Shown: positions 1 through 5,394 of the stretch, in pieces | Layout: every line of letters begins with the position of its first letter | How positions within the stretch are numbered: position 1 is the first letter of the stretch | Notes under the pieces: model-generated | The model's input: only the letters and a program-made list of their open reading frames with translations | The model's database searches: none | What the model was told of the DNA's origin: nothing | Origin: Collinsella aerofaciens | Lineage (GTDB): Bacteria > Actinomycetota > Coriobacteriia > Coriobacteriales > Coriobacteriaceae | DNA: 10,262 nt | Direction of reading: 5' to 3' | Assembly: GCF_028209885.1 (NCBI RefSeq) | Contig: NZ_JAQLEM010000047.1 | Coordinates: forward strand, 1 to 10,262 | Made by a program: the position numbers and the translations under genes

Positions 1-275
1 CCGTCAGCCTTCACCTCAAGGGAAAGCACCATGTCCTGCTCCTCATCGTCCTTTGACTGGGATACCGCAGGGACATTCGCTTTGCCCTTCCAATCCGCAT
101 GTGTGATGGCATACCCACCGCCGCCGATGAGAAGCGCCGCACAGAGGATTCCTGCGCCAGCCGCGCAGACCTGCTTGCGGGAGAACTCGCGTCCGAAGAG
201 CATGAGCGGCTTCTTAGCGTTCTCCTCCTCCGTCGAATCCGATCGTTTAATTTCCCGAGAGCCGTACTCATCCAT
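1..275 (-). CDS. Membrane-anchored protein, N-terminal part, runs off the left edge
   Basis: This is a partial gene: 91 complete codons are open from an ATG at 275 to the window edge with no stop. The start is supported by GGAG seven bases upstream on the minus strand. Residues 1-35 are charged and cytoplasmic-looking (MDEYGSREIKRSDSTEEEN, then KK and RK). Residues about 36-58 form one hydrophobic, Ala/Gly/Leu-rich membrane segment. The rest (from about HADWKGK) is polar and presumably outside the cell, with an acidic KDDEEQD stretch near residues 75-81. There is no lipobox, so this is a signal-anchor topology and not a lipoprotein. The family cannot be named from the N-terminus. Another minus-strand frame here (11-271) is Arg/Ser-rich and is a shadow. 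The gene is divergent from the XRE regulator and shares its upstream region, so it may be under that regulator's control (inference). Confidence 0.6.
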   Translation of the reverse strand, partial: MDEYGSREIKRSDSTEEENAKKPLMLFGREFSRKQVCAAGAGILCAALLIGGGGYAITHADWKGKANVPAVSQSKDDEEQDMVLSLEVKAD

Positions 276-330
276 CGGCAAACTCCAGTTCAATTATCAG
301 AGGTCTAACTTAGCGGCATTGTATTCCAAA

Positions 331-360
331 TTGTCACTTATATAGGTGTGACTCATATAG
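331..360 (+). promoter_or_regulatory. Promoter with C-box-like tandem operator upstream of the XRE gene
   Basis: GTCACTTATATAG (333-345) and GTGACTCATATAG (348-360) form a 13-bp direct repeat with 11 matches and a 15-bp period. GTCAC and GTGAC also form an inverted pair. A -35-like TTGTCA (331-336) and a -10-like CATATA (354-359) are separated by 17 bases, so the repeats lie on the promoter. From memory, the layout (two ACT-TATAG-type half-operators around a GTGTGA centre) resembles the operators of restriction-modification controller proteins such as C.Esp1396I. Autoregulation by the adjacent XRE protein is therefore likely but inferred. Confidence 0.5.
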
Positions 361-401
361 AACCGAAACGAATCATTGGCACAACCTATTAGGAGGTGCC
401 A

Positions 402-632
402 ATGACTCAGTTAGATATAAAGATGGGGGTCGGGCTGAGAATAAAAGAGTTGAGAAACGAACTCGGCTATAGCCAGGAAACTATTGCGTACTCTATCGAA
501 ATGTCCCGAACATACTTCGCTGAGGTCGAAACCGGCAAGCGGAACATATCAATTGAAAATATCGACCGGATTGCACAAGGGCTCGGCGTTTCCCTGAAAG
601 AGTTCTTCAACTCTGACCTCTTTGTCAAATAA
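402..632 (+). CDS. Small XRE-family DNA-binding protein, controller (C) protein-like
   Basis: This 76-residue cytoplasmic transcription regulator consists almost entirely of one helix-turn-helix domain. The helix before the turn is around SQETIAYSIE (24-33). The recognition helix follows from SRTYFAEVE (35-43), then GKRNISIENIDRIAQGLGVS, the standard fourth and fifth helices. The RTY...E.GKRN signature and the very short length fit controller proteins of restriction-modification systems. Small phage or ICE repressors of the XRE class are the alternative. The ATG at 402 is chosen because AGGAGG (391-396) lies five bases upstream; an in-frame GTG at 396 overlaps that site and is unlikely. No methylase or nuclease gene is in the window, so it is an orphan here. 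Its base composition is more A+T-rich than the genes to the right of the tRNA, consistent with acquisition by transfer. Confidence 0.85.
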   Translation: MTQLDIKMGVGLRIKELRNELGYSQETIAYSIEMSRTYFAEVETGKRNISIENIDRIAQGLGVSLKEFFNSDLFVK

Positions 633-725
633 GACAGAGCACAAATCGAATTAGAACGAAAGGACAGACTTCCAACGTCATCTAATGTCCAACAGGGCTT
701 CAATAGCAATCAAAAGGTATCAAAG

Positions 726-836
726 GGCTGCCGGAAACTGGCTTGCCCTACGGCAACGACAGCCTAGGTTTTCAACGCTTTCCATAGCCGGAGGGTCCCA
801 CATCCAGCCCGTAGGCTGTGGGAAGGGTTGAAAACC
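726..836. other. Gene-free segment with nested inverted repeats (possible structured RNA or recombination site)
   Basis: Several stems are visible. GGCTG (726-730) pairs with CAGCC (760-764) and encloses a weak CCG/TGG hairpin and a TTGCC-CTAC-GGCAA hairpin (743-756). Next, GGTTTTCAAC (767-776) pairs perfectly with GTTGAAAACC (827-836) and encloses CCCAC/GTGGG (797-801 with 818-822) and AGCC-CGTA-GGCT (806-817). No coding frame is convincing. The fold could be RNA on either strand or DNA structure at an element end. No known RNA family is recognised. Confidence 0.35.
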
Positions 837-843
837 GGCCCTG

Positions 844-937
844 AGGGTGAAACTCTGGGGTGAAATATGAAGTCGCGATGTTTTCCCCATAGAATGAACT
901 TTCACCCCTTTTTCACCCCTCAGGCGGGTTTTACCCC
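844..937. repeat. Five TTTCACCCC-type boxes beside the tRNA-Arg 3' end
   Basis: TTTCACCCC occurs at 900-908 and 911-919, with the variant TTTTACCCC at 929-937. The reverse-oriented forms AGGGTGAAA (844-852) and GGGGTGAAA (857-865) lie on the other side of a 34-base spacer. The two sides form an imperfect inverted repeat that ends in CCTGAGGG and CCCCTCAGG. Short repeated boxes 50-150 bases from a tRNA 3' end resemble arm-type binding sites of tyrosine recombinases (inference). The stretch 633-990 contains no gene that I can support. Confidence 0.45.
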
Positions 938-951
938 TATCCATACAGAAA

Positions 952-981
952 CAGGTCAGACGATTTATACCGTCTGACCTG
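952..981 (-). terminator. Hairpin downstream of tRNA-Arg
   Basis: CAGGTCAGACG (952-962) and CGTCTGACCTG (971-981) form a perfect 11-bp stem with an 8-base loop. It starts ten bases beyond the tRNA 3' end. On the minus strand it is followed by TTTCTGTAT, a modest U-rich tail, so it probably terminates the tRNA transcript. The stem could work in either direction. Confidence 0.55.
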
Positions 982-990
982 CTATTTCTC

Positions 991-1066
991 TGGTGCCCCC
1001 GGGCGGATTCGAACCGTCGACACCCGCTTTAGGAGAGCGGTGCTCTATCCCCTGAGCTACGGAGGC
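991..1066 (-). tRNA. tRNA-Arg (anticodon CCT)
   Basis: The 76-base cloverleaf is complete, with the 3' CCA encoded. The acceptor stem pairs GCCTCCG with CGGGGGC, with one T-G pair, and the discriminator base is A. The D stem is GCTC/GAGC. The anticodon stem CCGCT/AGCGG closes the loop CTCCTAA, which gives anticodon CCT and reads AGG codons. The T arm carries the invariant TTCGAAT, and its stem has one A-C mismatch. tRNA-Arg genes are common integration targets, and the flank beyond the 3' end here looks accessory. Confidence 0.96.
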
Positions 1067-1076
1067 ATGTTGTACT

Positions 1077-1082
1077 AGTGTA
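1077..1082 (-). promoter_or_regulatory. Extended -10 box of the tRNA-Arg promoter
   Basis: On the minus strand, TGCTACACT gives a TACACT -10 box with an extended TG motif, ending ten bases before the first tRNA base. No good -35 hexamer is present at 17 bases, so the call rests on the extended -10 and its position. Confidence 0.4.
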
Positions 1083-1134
1083 GCAGATTTACGCCACTAC
1101 CATGCAGCGCATAGCCGCTCTTCGAGATAGTCGT

Positions 1135-1176
1135 CTGCGACGCTCTTTAATGACTAGTCGTTTAAGAACGTCGCAG
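1135..1176 (-). repeat. 42-base near-palindrome between manO and tRNA-Arg
   Basis: CTGCGACG (1135-1142) and CGTCGCAG (1169-1176) are perfect arms. Between them is a second near-palindrome of 22 bases centred on ACTAGT. As RNA it would form a long hairpin just after the manO stop codon, so a 3'-end or termination role is plausible. No T-tract follows on the minus strand. Confidence 0.4.
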
Positions 1177-1180
1177 GAGA

Positions 1181-1579
1181 TTAGTTGCCTTTATGAAAGA
1201 GGCTTTTGATGACGGAAGGGATGCTCTTGGCGCCCTTGGCGGTCACATCGATAAAGTCGGGCGAACGCACGAGCTTATCCTCGTCGACGTACTTGCGGAC
1301 CGCACGAAGCGTCTCTTTGTCGTCGCGCGTCGAAAACGTAAAGTGACCGTTGTCCTTGGTGAAGATGGCAAAACGCGTGATCTTCTTGGTGCCGCGCAAA
1401 ACCTCGGCGGCAATATAGTCGACCTCGTCCCACGGGATTTGAATATAATCCTCGGGATTGCGCTCGTTATAGTACTCAAACGCCTTATTGCCCACCATTA
1501 CGTTACCGTGACTGGTAAGCCCCATCAGGCAGGTTGCCGGCGTTGCCAGATCGACCGTGCTGTTCTGAGATTGCGCCAT
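1181..1579 (-). CDS. manO: DUF956 / ManO-family protein, mannose PTS accessory
   Basis: This 132-residue soluble protein belongs to the DUF956 family, whose genes sit at the end of mannose-class PTS operons; the protein is called ManO in lactic acid bacteria. Family members are thought to associate with or modulate the EIIC-EIID membrane complex, and the exact role is not certain. Recognisable features are LMGLTSHGNVMVGNKAFEYY near the N-terminus, the IQIPWDEVDYIAAEV segment and a basic FAIFTKDNGHFTFSTRD strand region. There is no membrane segment. The ATG at 1579 (MAQSQNS) is preferred to the in-frame ATG at 1618, because GAGG and GGAGG lie 5 and 11 bases upstream and because the longer form would start inside a terminator stem. 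The gene lies 121 bases after manZ, beyond an intrinsic terminator, so expression probably depends on readthrough or a local promoter. Confidence 0.88.
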   Translation of the reverse strand: MAQSQNSTVDLATPATCLMGLTSHGNVMVGNKAFEYYNERNPEDYIQIPWDEVDYIAAEVLRGTKKITRFAIFTKDNGHFTFSTRDDKETLRAVRKYVDEDKLVRSPDFIDVTAKGAKSIPSVIKSLFHKGN

Positions 1580-1598
1580 ACGCGCCTCGCCCTCCAAT

Positions 1599-1644
1599 AA
1601 AAAACAATCGGACCGCATCCAGTGTACCCACCGGGTGCGGTCCG
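1599..1644 (-). terminator. Intrinsic terminator between manZ and manO
   Basis: On the minus strand, CGGACCGCACCC (1644-1633) pairs with GGATGCGGTCCG (1620-1609) in a 12-bp stem with one G-T pair and a 12-base loop. ATTGTTTTTT follows, with the six-T tract at 1604-1599. It is a canonical Rho-independent terminator placed inside the operon, and it should reduce transcription of manO relative to manXYZ. Confidence 0.85.
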
Positions 1645-1700
1645 TTTCAATGGCTCAAAAGCCCTTGCCTAGCAACTCTCGGTCTTAAGCCGAAGCGTGC

Positions 1701-2621
1701 TTACATGAAGCCGCAGACGCGACCGATGATGCCGACGGCGAAGAGAGCCAGGATGATGACGATCGGGCTGACCTTCTTCTTGAGGAGCTTGCAGACCAGC
1801 AGGGTCAGGCACACAGCGGCAAGGCCGGGGATGAGCTGATCGAGGTTAGCCTGAAGCGTGGTGACCTTAACCTGATCAAGGGCGGTAGCACCGATGGAGT
1901 TGTACATCGTCAGCGCTTCCTTGACGCCCTCGGAGCCGGAGGGCAGGCTAGCCCAGTCGATAAAGGCGCCAGCAGACTGCGTGACCTTGGAGACGACCGG
2001 GGTGAAGGAGATGGACACCCAACGCTCGACCAGGGCACCGATGATGAACATACCCAGGATGGAAGCACCCTCGGTGACCTTGCCCATCAGACCGCCGGAG
2101 AGGTCCTTGGCGATGGAGGAGCCGACCTTGTAGCCAAACTCCTGCGTGTACCACAGGAAGGCGTAACGGATGATGTTCCACGCGAAGAAGAACAGCAGCG
2201 GACCGGCGATGCTGCCGGACAGGGCCATGGAAGCGCCCAGAGCGCCCAGAATCGGGCGAAGGGTGAACCAGAAGGCAGGGTCGCCGACGCCGGCGAGCGG
2301 GCCCATCATACCGACCTTGACGCCCTGGATGGCGACGTCGTCAATCGGGGCACCGTTGGCGCGCTCCTCCTCGAGGGCGAGGGTAACGCCAATGACGGGG
2401 GCGGAAACATAGGGGTGGGTGTTATAGAACTCCAGGTGGCGCTTAAGAGCGGCAATCTGGTCATCCTTGCTGGTGTAGAGCTTCTTGATCGCAGGGATCA
2501 TTGCGAAGCACCAGCCGCCGTTCTGCATACGCTCGTAGTTCCACGAGCCCTGAAGGAACTGATGACGGAAGCAAACCTTCTTACGGTCAGCCTTGGTGAG
2601 CTGAATCTTGTTCTCTGCCAT
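1701..2621 (-). CDS. manZ: Mannose-family PTS transporter subunit EIID
   Basis: This 306-residue integral membrane protein forms, with EIIC, the sugar-translocating complex of a mannose-class phosphotransferase system. Family marks are the N-terminal LTKADRKKVCFRHQFLQGS, NYERMQNGGWCFAMIPA (29-44), ALEEERANG (82-90) and GVGDPAFWFTLRPI (111-124), which matches the strongly conserved G-GD-FW-T-RPI motif. Hydrophobic stretches lie at about 125-158, 185-205 and 264-305. Length is normal for the family. The ATG at 2621 (MAENK) is preferred on homology to usual EIID N-termini. An upstream in-frame GTG at 2630 lies only three bases from the Shine-Dalgarno run. That run, AGGAGGGG, overlaps the manY stop codon (TAGGAGGGG), so translational coupling to manY is likely. 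Mannose is the class name; the actual sugar may be mannose, glucose, fructose, sorbose or an amino sugar. Confidence 0.95.
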   Translation of the reverse strand: MAENKIQLTKADRKKVCFRHQFLQGSWNYERMQNGGWCFAMIPAIKKLYTSKDDQIAALKRHLEFYNTHPYVSAPVIGVTLALEEERANGAPIDDVAIQGVKVGMMGPLAGVGDPAFWFTLRPILGALGASMALSGSIAGPLLFFFAWNIIRYAFLWYTQEFGYKVGSSIAKDLSGGLMGKVTEGASILGMFIIGALVERWVSISFTPVVSKVTQSAGAFIDWASLPSGSEGVKEALTMYNSIGATALDQVKVTTLQANLDQLIPGLAAVCLTLLVCKLLKKKVSPIVIILALFAVGIIGRVCGFM

Positions 2622-2637
2622 ATGTATCACTCCCCTC

Positions 2638-3456
2638 CTACTCGTAATCGTTCAGAATGTCGCCGAGCGGGTCGCCGGAGCCACCGCCCATGCCGCCACC
2701 CTGCTTGGCCAGATCCTTAAGGCCAAGGTAGATGAGGGCAAGGGAGATGCCGATGAGGCCAAGGGCGATCAGCGTGAGCTGAGGGATGGCAGCAAGGACA
2801 AAGCCGAGGATAAAGAACGGCCAGGTCTCCTTGGTGGCCATCATGTTGATGACCATGGCGTAACCGACGGAAGCGACCATGCCGCCGCCGACGGCCATGC
2901 CGCCGGACAGCCAGTCGGGCATAGCGTTAAGCGCGTTGGTAACAGCCTCGGCCGGGATGACGCACAGAAGTACTGCCGGGATGGCGATACGAAGGCCCTG
3001 CATGAGGATGGCAGCGTACTGCCAGCGCTCGATGCCGGAGAAGTCGCCCTTCTCGGCGCAACCGTCCATGGCGTGAGCGATAGCGGTAGCAATGGTACGG
3101 CAGATCATGGTCAGGAACAGACCAGCGACCGACAGCGGGACGGCGACGGCGATGGCCGCGGTAACGGCCTTGGCCGAATCAGTGGCGCCGCCGTTGAGGG
3201 CGAGCACCATGATGATCGAAGAAGCGACCGAGGCCAGAGCGGCGTCAGGCGCGACGGCGGCGCCGACGTTAGCCCAGCCAAGGGCCATCATCTGGAGCGA
3301 ACCGCCCAGGAGGATGCCCTCCTGAAGGTGACCGGTTACGAGACCGATAAGCGTGCATGCCACGAGCGGCTGATGGAACTGGAACTCATCCAGAATGCCT
3401 TCCATACCGGCAAGCAACGCGACAATCGCAACAAGCAGAATAGTGATTGCAGACAT
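2638..3456 (-). CDS. manY: Mannose-family PTS transporter subunit EIIC
   Basis: This 272-residue polytopic membrane protein is the substrate-channel partner of EIID. The family signature FQFHQPLVACTLIGLVTGH (25-43) is followed by LQEGILLGGSLQMMALGWANVGAAVAPD (44-71), and then by alternating hydrophobic segments up to about residue 248. The C-terminus is glycine-rich (GGGMGGGSGDPLGD, about 253-266) and ends in an acidic tail, presumably in the cytoplasm; this Gly-rich tail is somewhat unusual. AGGAGG lies nine bases upstream of the ATG. Only 18 bases separate it from manX and 16 from manZ, so all three are one transcription unit. Substrate cannot be read from the sequence. Confidence 0.95.
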   Translation of the reverse strand: MSAITILLVAIVALLAGMEGILDEFQFHQPLVACTLIGLVTGHLQEGILLGGSLQMMALGWANVGAAVAPDAALASVASSIIMVLALNGGATDSAKAVTAAIAVAVPLSVAGLFLTMICRTIATAIAHAMDGCAEKGDFSGIERWQYAAILMQGLRIAIPAVLLCVIPAEAVTNALNAMPDWLSGGMAVGGGMVASVGYAMVINMMATKETWPFFILGFVLAAIPQLTLIALGLIGISLALIYLGLKDLAKQGGGMGGGSGDPLGDILNDYE

Positions 3457-3474
3457 GTATCGGACCCTCCTTTA

Positions 3475-4464
3475 CTATGCTTGAGCGGCCAGTTCGGCCT
3501 TAGCTTTCTTCAACATGGCGTCGAGATCCTCGGAGGCATCCGAAGGAACCTTGCGGACCTCGAACTTGACGCCCTTGGCCTTGAGGGCCTCGAGGGTCTT
3601 GACGTCGTCATCGCCCATAGCGACGGCGTTGGTGACGACGACCTTGCCCTTGGAGTGAGCCATGGAACCGATGTTGACTTCCTTGATGTCGACGCCGGCC
3701 TCGATGGCCTTGAGCAGATCCTGCGGATTCTCGAAGAGCAGCATGGCCTTGGTGTCACCAAAACGCGTGTCCTTGACGACCTCAGCCATCTTCTTGATGG
3801 GCACGACGTTGGCATGGACTCCCGGAGGGGCAGCCTGCTCGATCATGGTCTTGCGGAGCTCGTCGTGAGCAACGCCGTCGGAAACCACGATGATGCGGTT
3901 GGGGTTGATCTGCTTGGTCCACGTGGTGGCCACCTGACCATGCAGCAGACGGGTGTCGATACGGACGTGGGCAATCTTGATGTGCCCGTCGCCGATGACC
4001 GTTCCCGGAGGGATGGCGCCTGCAGGAGCAGCGGCGGCCACAGCCGGCTTCTTCTCCTCGGGCTCCAGAGACTCGGGCTTGACGCGCACGCCAGCCTTTG
4101 CCTCAGTCACGAGATGTTTTGCGATCGCATGTGCAGTGTTCTTTGCATCAAAACGCTGCGAATATGCCTCAATGAGCATAGGCAGGTTGACACCGGTGAC
4201 GATAGCCCAGGAATCATGGCCCTCGATGAGCCCGCTAATCTGGTTGAACGGCGTGCCGCCCCACAGATCAACGAGGAAGAGCACCTGCTCCTGGTCCTCG
4301 AAGGAAGCGATTGCTTCCTCGACCTTAGCACGGAAGTCGTCGGGGCCCATGCTCGGCTCGAGCGAGACCACGGCCACAGACGGCTGATCGCCAAAGACCA
4401 TCGAGCCCGTCTGCTTGATTCCAGCTGCCAAGTCCCCGTGGCTAGCAAGAACAATACTTACCAT
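3475..4464 (-). CDS. manX: Mannose-family PTS fused EIIAB subunit
   Basis: This 329-residue cytoplasmic phosphotransferase takes phosphate from HPr on its EIIA domain, passes it to the EIIB domain and then to the sugar entering through EIIC-EIID. The EIIA domain (about 1-125) has the active histidine at 9 in LASHGD, plus FLVDLWGGTPFN (63-74). An Ala/Pro-rich linker (about 137-156) joins the EIIB domain (about 161-325), whose active histidine is 175 in RIDTRLLHGQV, the same position as in E. coli ManX as I recall it. Both catalytic residues are present, so the protein should be active. Of the possible starts, ATG at 4464 is best: AGGAGG (4477-4472) lies seven bases upstream. The ATG at 4469 is followed at once by TGA, and the GTG at 4467 is too close to the ribosome-binding site. 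It is the first gene of the operon. Confidence 0.96.
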   Translation of the reverse strand: MVSIVLASHGDLAAGIKQTGSMVFGDQPSVAVVSLEPSMGPDDFRAKVEEAIASFEDQEQVLFLVDLWGGTPFNQISGLIEGHDSWAIVTGVNLPMLIEAYSQRFDAKNTAHAIAKHLVTEAKAGVRVKPESLEPEEKKPAVAAAAPAGAIPPGTVIGDGHIKIAHVRIDTRLLHGQVATTWTKQINPNRIIVVSDGVAHDELRKTMIEQAAPPGVHANVVPIKKMAEVVKDTRFGDTKAMLLFENPQDLLKAIEAGVDIKEVNIGSMAHSKGKVVVTNAVAMGDDDVKTLEALKAKGVKFEVRKVPSDASEDLDAMLKKAKAELAAQA

Positions 4465-4534
4465 CACATAACCTCCTTTTTGTCTACGTAATTCCTACAC
4501 GACATGAAGGAAGTATACCTGTTTGGTTTGTGGA

Positions 4535-4540
4535 ATTATA
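4535..4540 (-). promoter_or_regulatory. Candidate -10 box (TATAAT) of the man operon
   Basis: A consensus TATAAT on the minus strand lies about 70 bases upstream of the manX start. The hexamers at 16-18 bases spacing are poor -35 matches (ATCCAA type), which suggests dependence on an activator. A second, weaker TATACT lies at 4512-4517. Confidence 0.45.
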
Positions 4541-4681
4541 GCTAAATCCGCAAAAGGTTGGATTATTTGTTTAAACGTCTAGGTTTGTTACAAATTGATT
4601 ACATTACTGTTTTTCGACTCATTACCTGATAAAGCGTCGCTCATCAAGCTATGTATTTTATAGATACAAGCAAGCTGTTCA

Positions 4682-4697
4682 TTAATATCGATATTAA
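4682..4697. repeat. Perfect 16-bp palindrome in the man upstream region
   Basis: TTAATATCGATATTAA is a perfect inverted repeat with no spacer, about 145 bases upstream of the TATAAT box. It could be an operator for a dimeric regulator or an upstream A+T-rich binding site. No matching regulator gene is in the window. Confidence 0.35.
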
Positions 4698-4786
4698 GCA
4701 AATGCGAATGTGCTCGTACTGTCACCATTTTGTTTAAACAGACATGGCTTGACTATTTGCGCGACTTATGATCTACGAAACCACTC

Positions 4787-4859
4787 AAAAAAGTTGCGGT
4801 GGAATAGTTCTTGTTTAAGAGCCAGAAGGCTGGATTTAGGAACTATTTCACCGCAACTT
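4787..4859 (-). terminator. Strong intrinsic terminator after hypA
   Basis: The arms are 4791-4810 (AAGTTGCGGTGGAATAGTTC) and 4840-4859, which pair over 20 positions with a single non-Watson-Crick pair. The 29-base loop holds a small GCC-AGAA-GGC hairpin. On the minus strand the stem is followed by TTTTTT (4792-4787). It begins about ten bases beyond the hypA stop and insulates the man operon promoter. Confidence 0.85.
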
Positions 4860-4869
4860 ATAGGGGATC

Positions 4870-5298
4870 CTAGACGATGTGGAGGGGGTTGGCGGCGTCG
4901 ACGGCGTCGGGGACGTCGGAAGGGCCGTCGGGGGCAGCGTCTGCCGGTTCCTCGTCGGGGGTCTCAATCTGCTTGATCATGACCTCTTGGCCATGGAGCA
5001 GATAGGTATCGCCGCTACCGCAATGGGGGCAGGTCTTGCCGTGCTCGACCGTCGCGTAGTCGCAGCCGCACGCCTCGCAATGCGTCACGGCCTCGACGGG
5101 CTCCACAATAAGCTCCGCGCCCTGCGCGATGGGCTTTTTATCTGCCGCCCAGCGCCAAGCGTCGAGCAGCAAGTCGGGAACGACGCCCGAGACCTCGCCC
5201 AGCAGCAGCGTGACGCTCGAAACGCGACTCACGCCATTGGCGCGCGCCACGTTCTCGACATCGCGAATGATGTGGTAAACGATTCCCAATTCATGCAA
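4870..5298 (-). CDS. hypA: HypA-family nickel/zinc metallochaperone, hydrogenase maturation
   Basis: This 142-residue cytoplasmic protein of the HypA/HybF family delivers nickel, together with HypB, to NiFe-hydrogenase precursors. The N-terminal Met-His-Glu (nickel ligand His2) is intact. The zinc site is four cysteines at 74, 77, 90 and 93 (CEAC...CPHC). LLLGEVSGVVPDLLLDAWRW (31-50) matches the conserved centre of the family. The start is TTG at 5298: it alone yields MHE, and AAAGG lies eight bases upstream. The nearby ATG at 5292-5294 is out of frame. The core ends near residue 112, and an extra acidic, Ala/Pro-rich tail of about 30 residues makes it longer than usual. It follows the oxidoreductase after 96 bases that hold a hairpin. 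No hydrogenase or other hyp gene is in the window, so its client is unknown. Confidence 0.87.
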   Translation of the reverse strand: MHELGIVYHIIRDVENVARANGVSRVSSVTLLLGEVSGVVPDLLLDAWRWAADKKPIAQGAELIVEPVEAVTHCEACGCDYATVEHGKTCPHCGSGDTYLLHGQEVMIKQIETPDEEPADAAPDGPSDVPDAVDAANPLHIV

Positions 5299-5343
5299 GG
5301 TAGAAACCTTTCAACAACGGTTGATGCGATGCAAACTCAAAGC

Positions 5344-5379
5344 AAGGGGACGGCAAAATCTAGCCTGCGCCGTCCCCTT
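5344..5379 (-). terminator. Hairpin terminator between the oxidoreductase and hypA
   Basis: AAGGGGACGGC (5344-5354) and GCCGTCCCCTT (5369-5379) form a perfect 11-bp, G+C-rich stem with a 14-base loop, 15 bases after the oxidoreductase stop. On the minus strand the tail is GCTTTGAGTTT, a broken T-tract, so termination may be partial and hypA may receive readthrough. Confidence 0.65.
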
Positions 5380-5394
5380 ACCCGCCATGGTTAC

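Larger units (their letters stand above)
4478..4740 (-). promoter_or_regulatory. A+T-rich upstream regulatory region of the man operon
   Basis: About 320 bases without a gene separate manX from the next terminator, much more A+T-rich than the genes. The 11-mer TTTGTTTAAAC, with the palindromic core GTTTAAAC, occurs at 4566-4576 and again at 4729-4739. A related CTTGTTTAAG lies at 4810-4819 in the loop of the neighbouring hairpin. The nearer copy sits about 26 bases upstream of the TATAAT box, a position that suits an activator or repressor. I found no convincing sigma-54 (GG-N10-GC) promoter and no clear cre site. Confidence 0.4.

Noticed and set aside
396..401. GTG start for the XRE protein at 396
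   Set aside because: The GTG overlaps the AGGAGG site; the ATG at 402 has workable spacing.
900..937. CRISPR-like short direct repeats
   Set aside because: The units are only 9 bases, irregularly spaced at 11 and 18, without spacers of constant length and without cas genes.
720..944. Minus-strand frame of 74 codons in the gene-free region
   Set aside because: It consists of the inverted repeats and TTTCACCCC boxes, has no recognisable domain and no good ribosome-binding site.
2608..4491. Open plus-strand frame of 627 codons opposite the man genes
   Set aside because: It is antisense to manX, manY and manZ, whose motifs and catalytic residues are clear; its His/Asp/Gly-rich translation is the usual shadow of G+C-rich coding.
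4465..4786. Sigma-54 promoter, expected for some mannose PTS operons
   Set aside because: No GG-N10-GC arrangement with good flanks was found on the minus strand, and no LevR-type activator gene is in the window.
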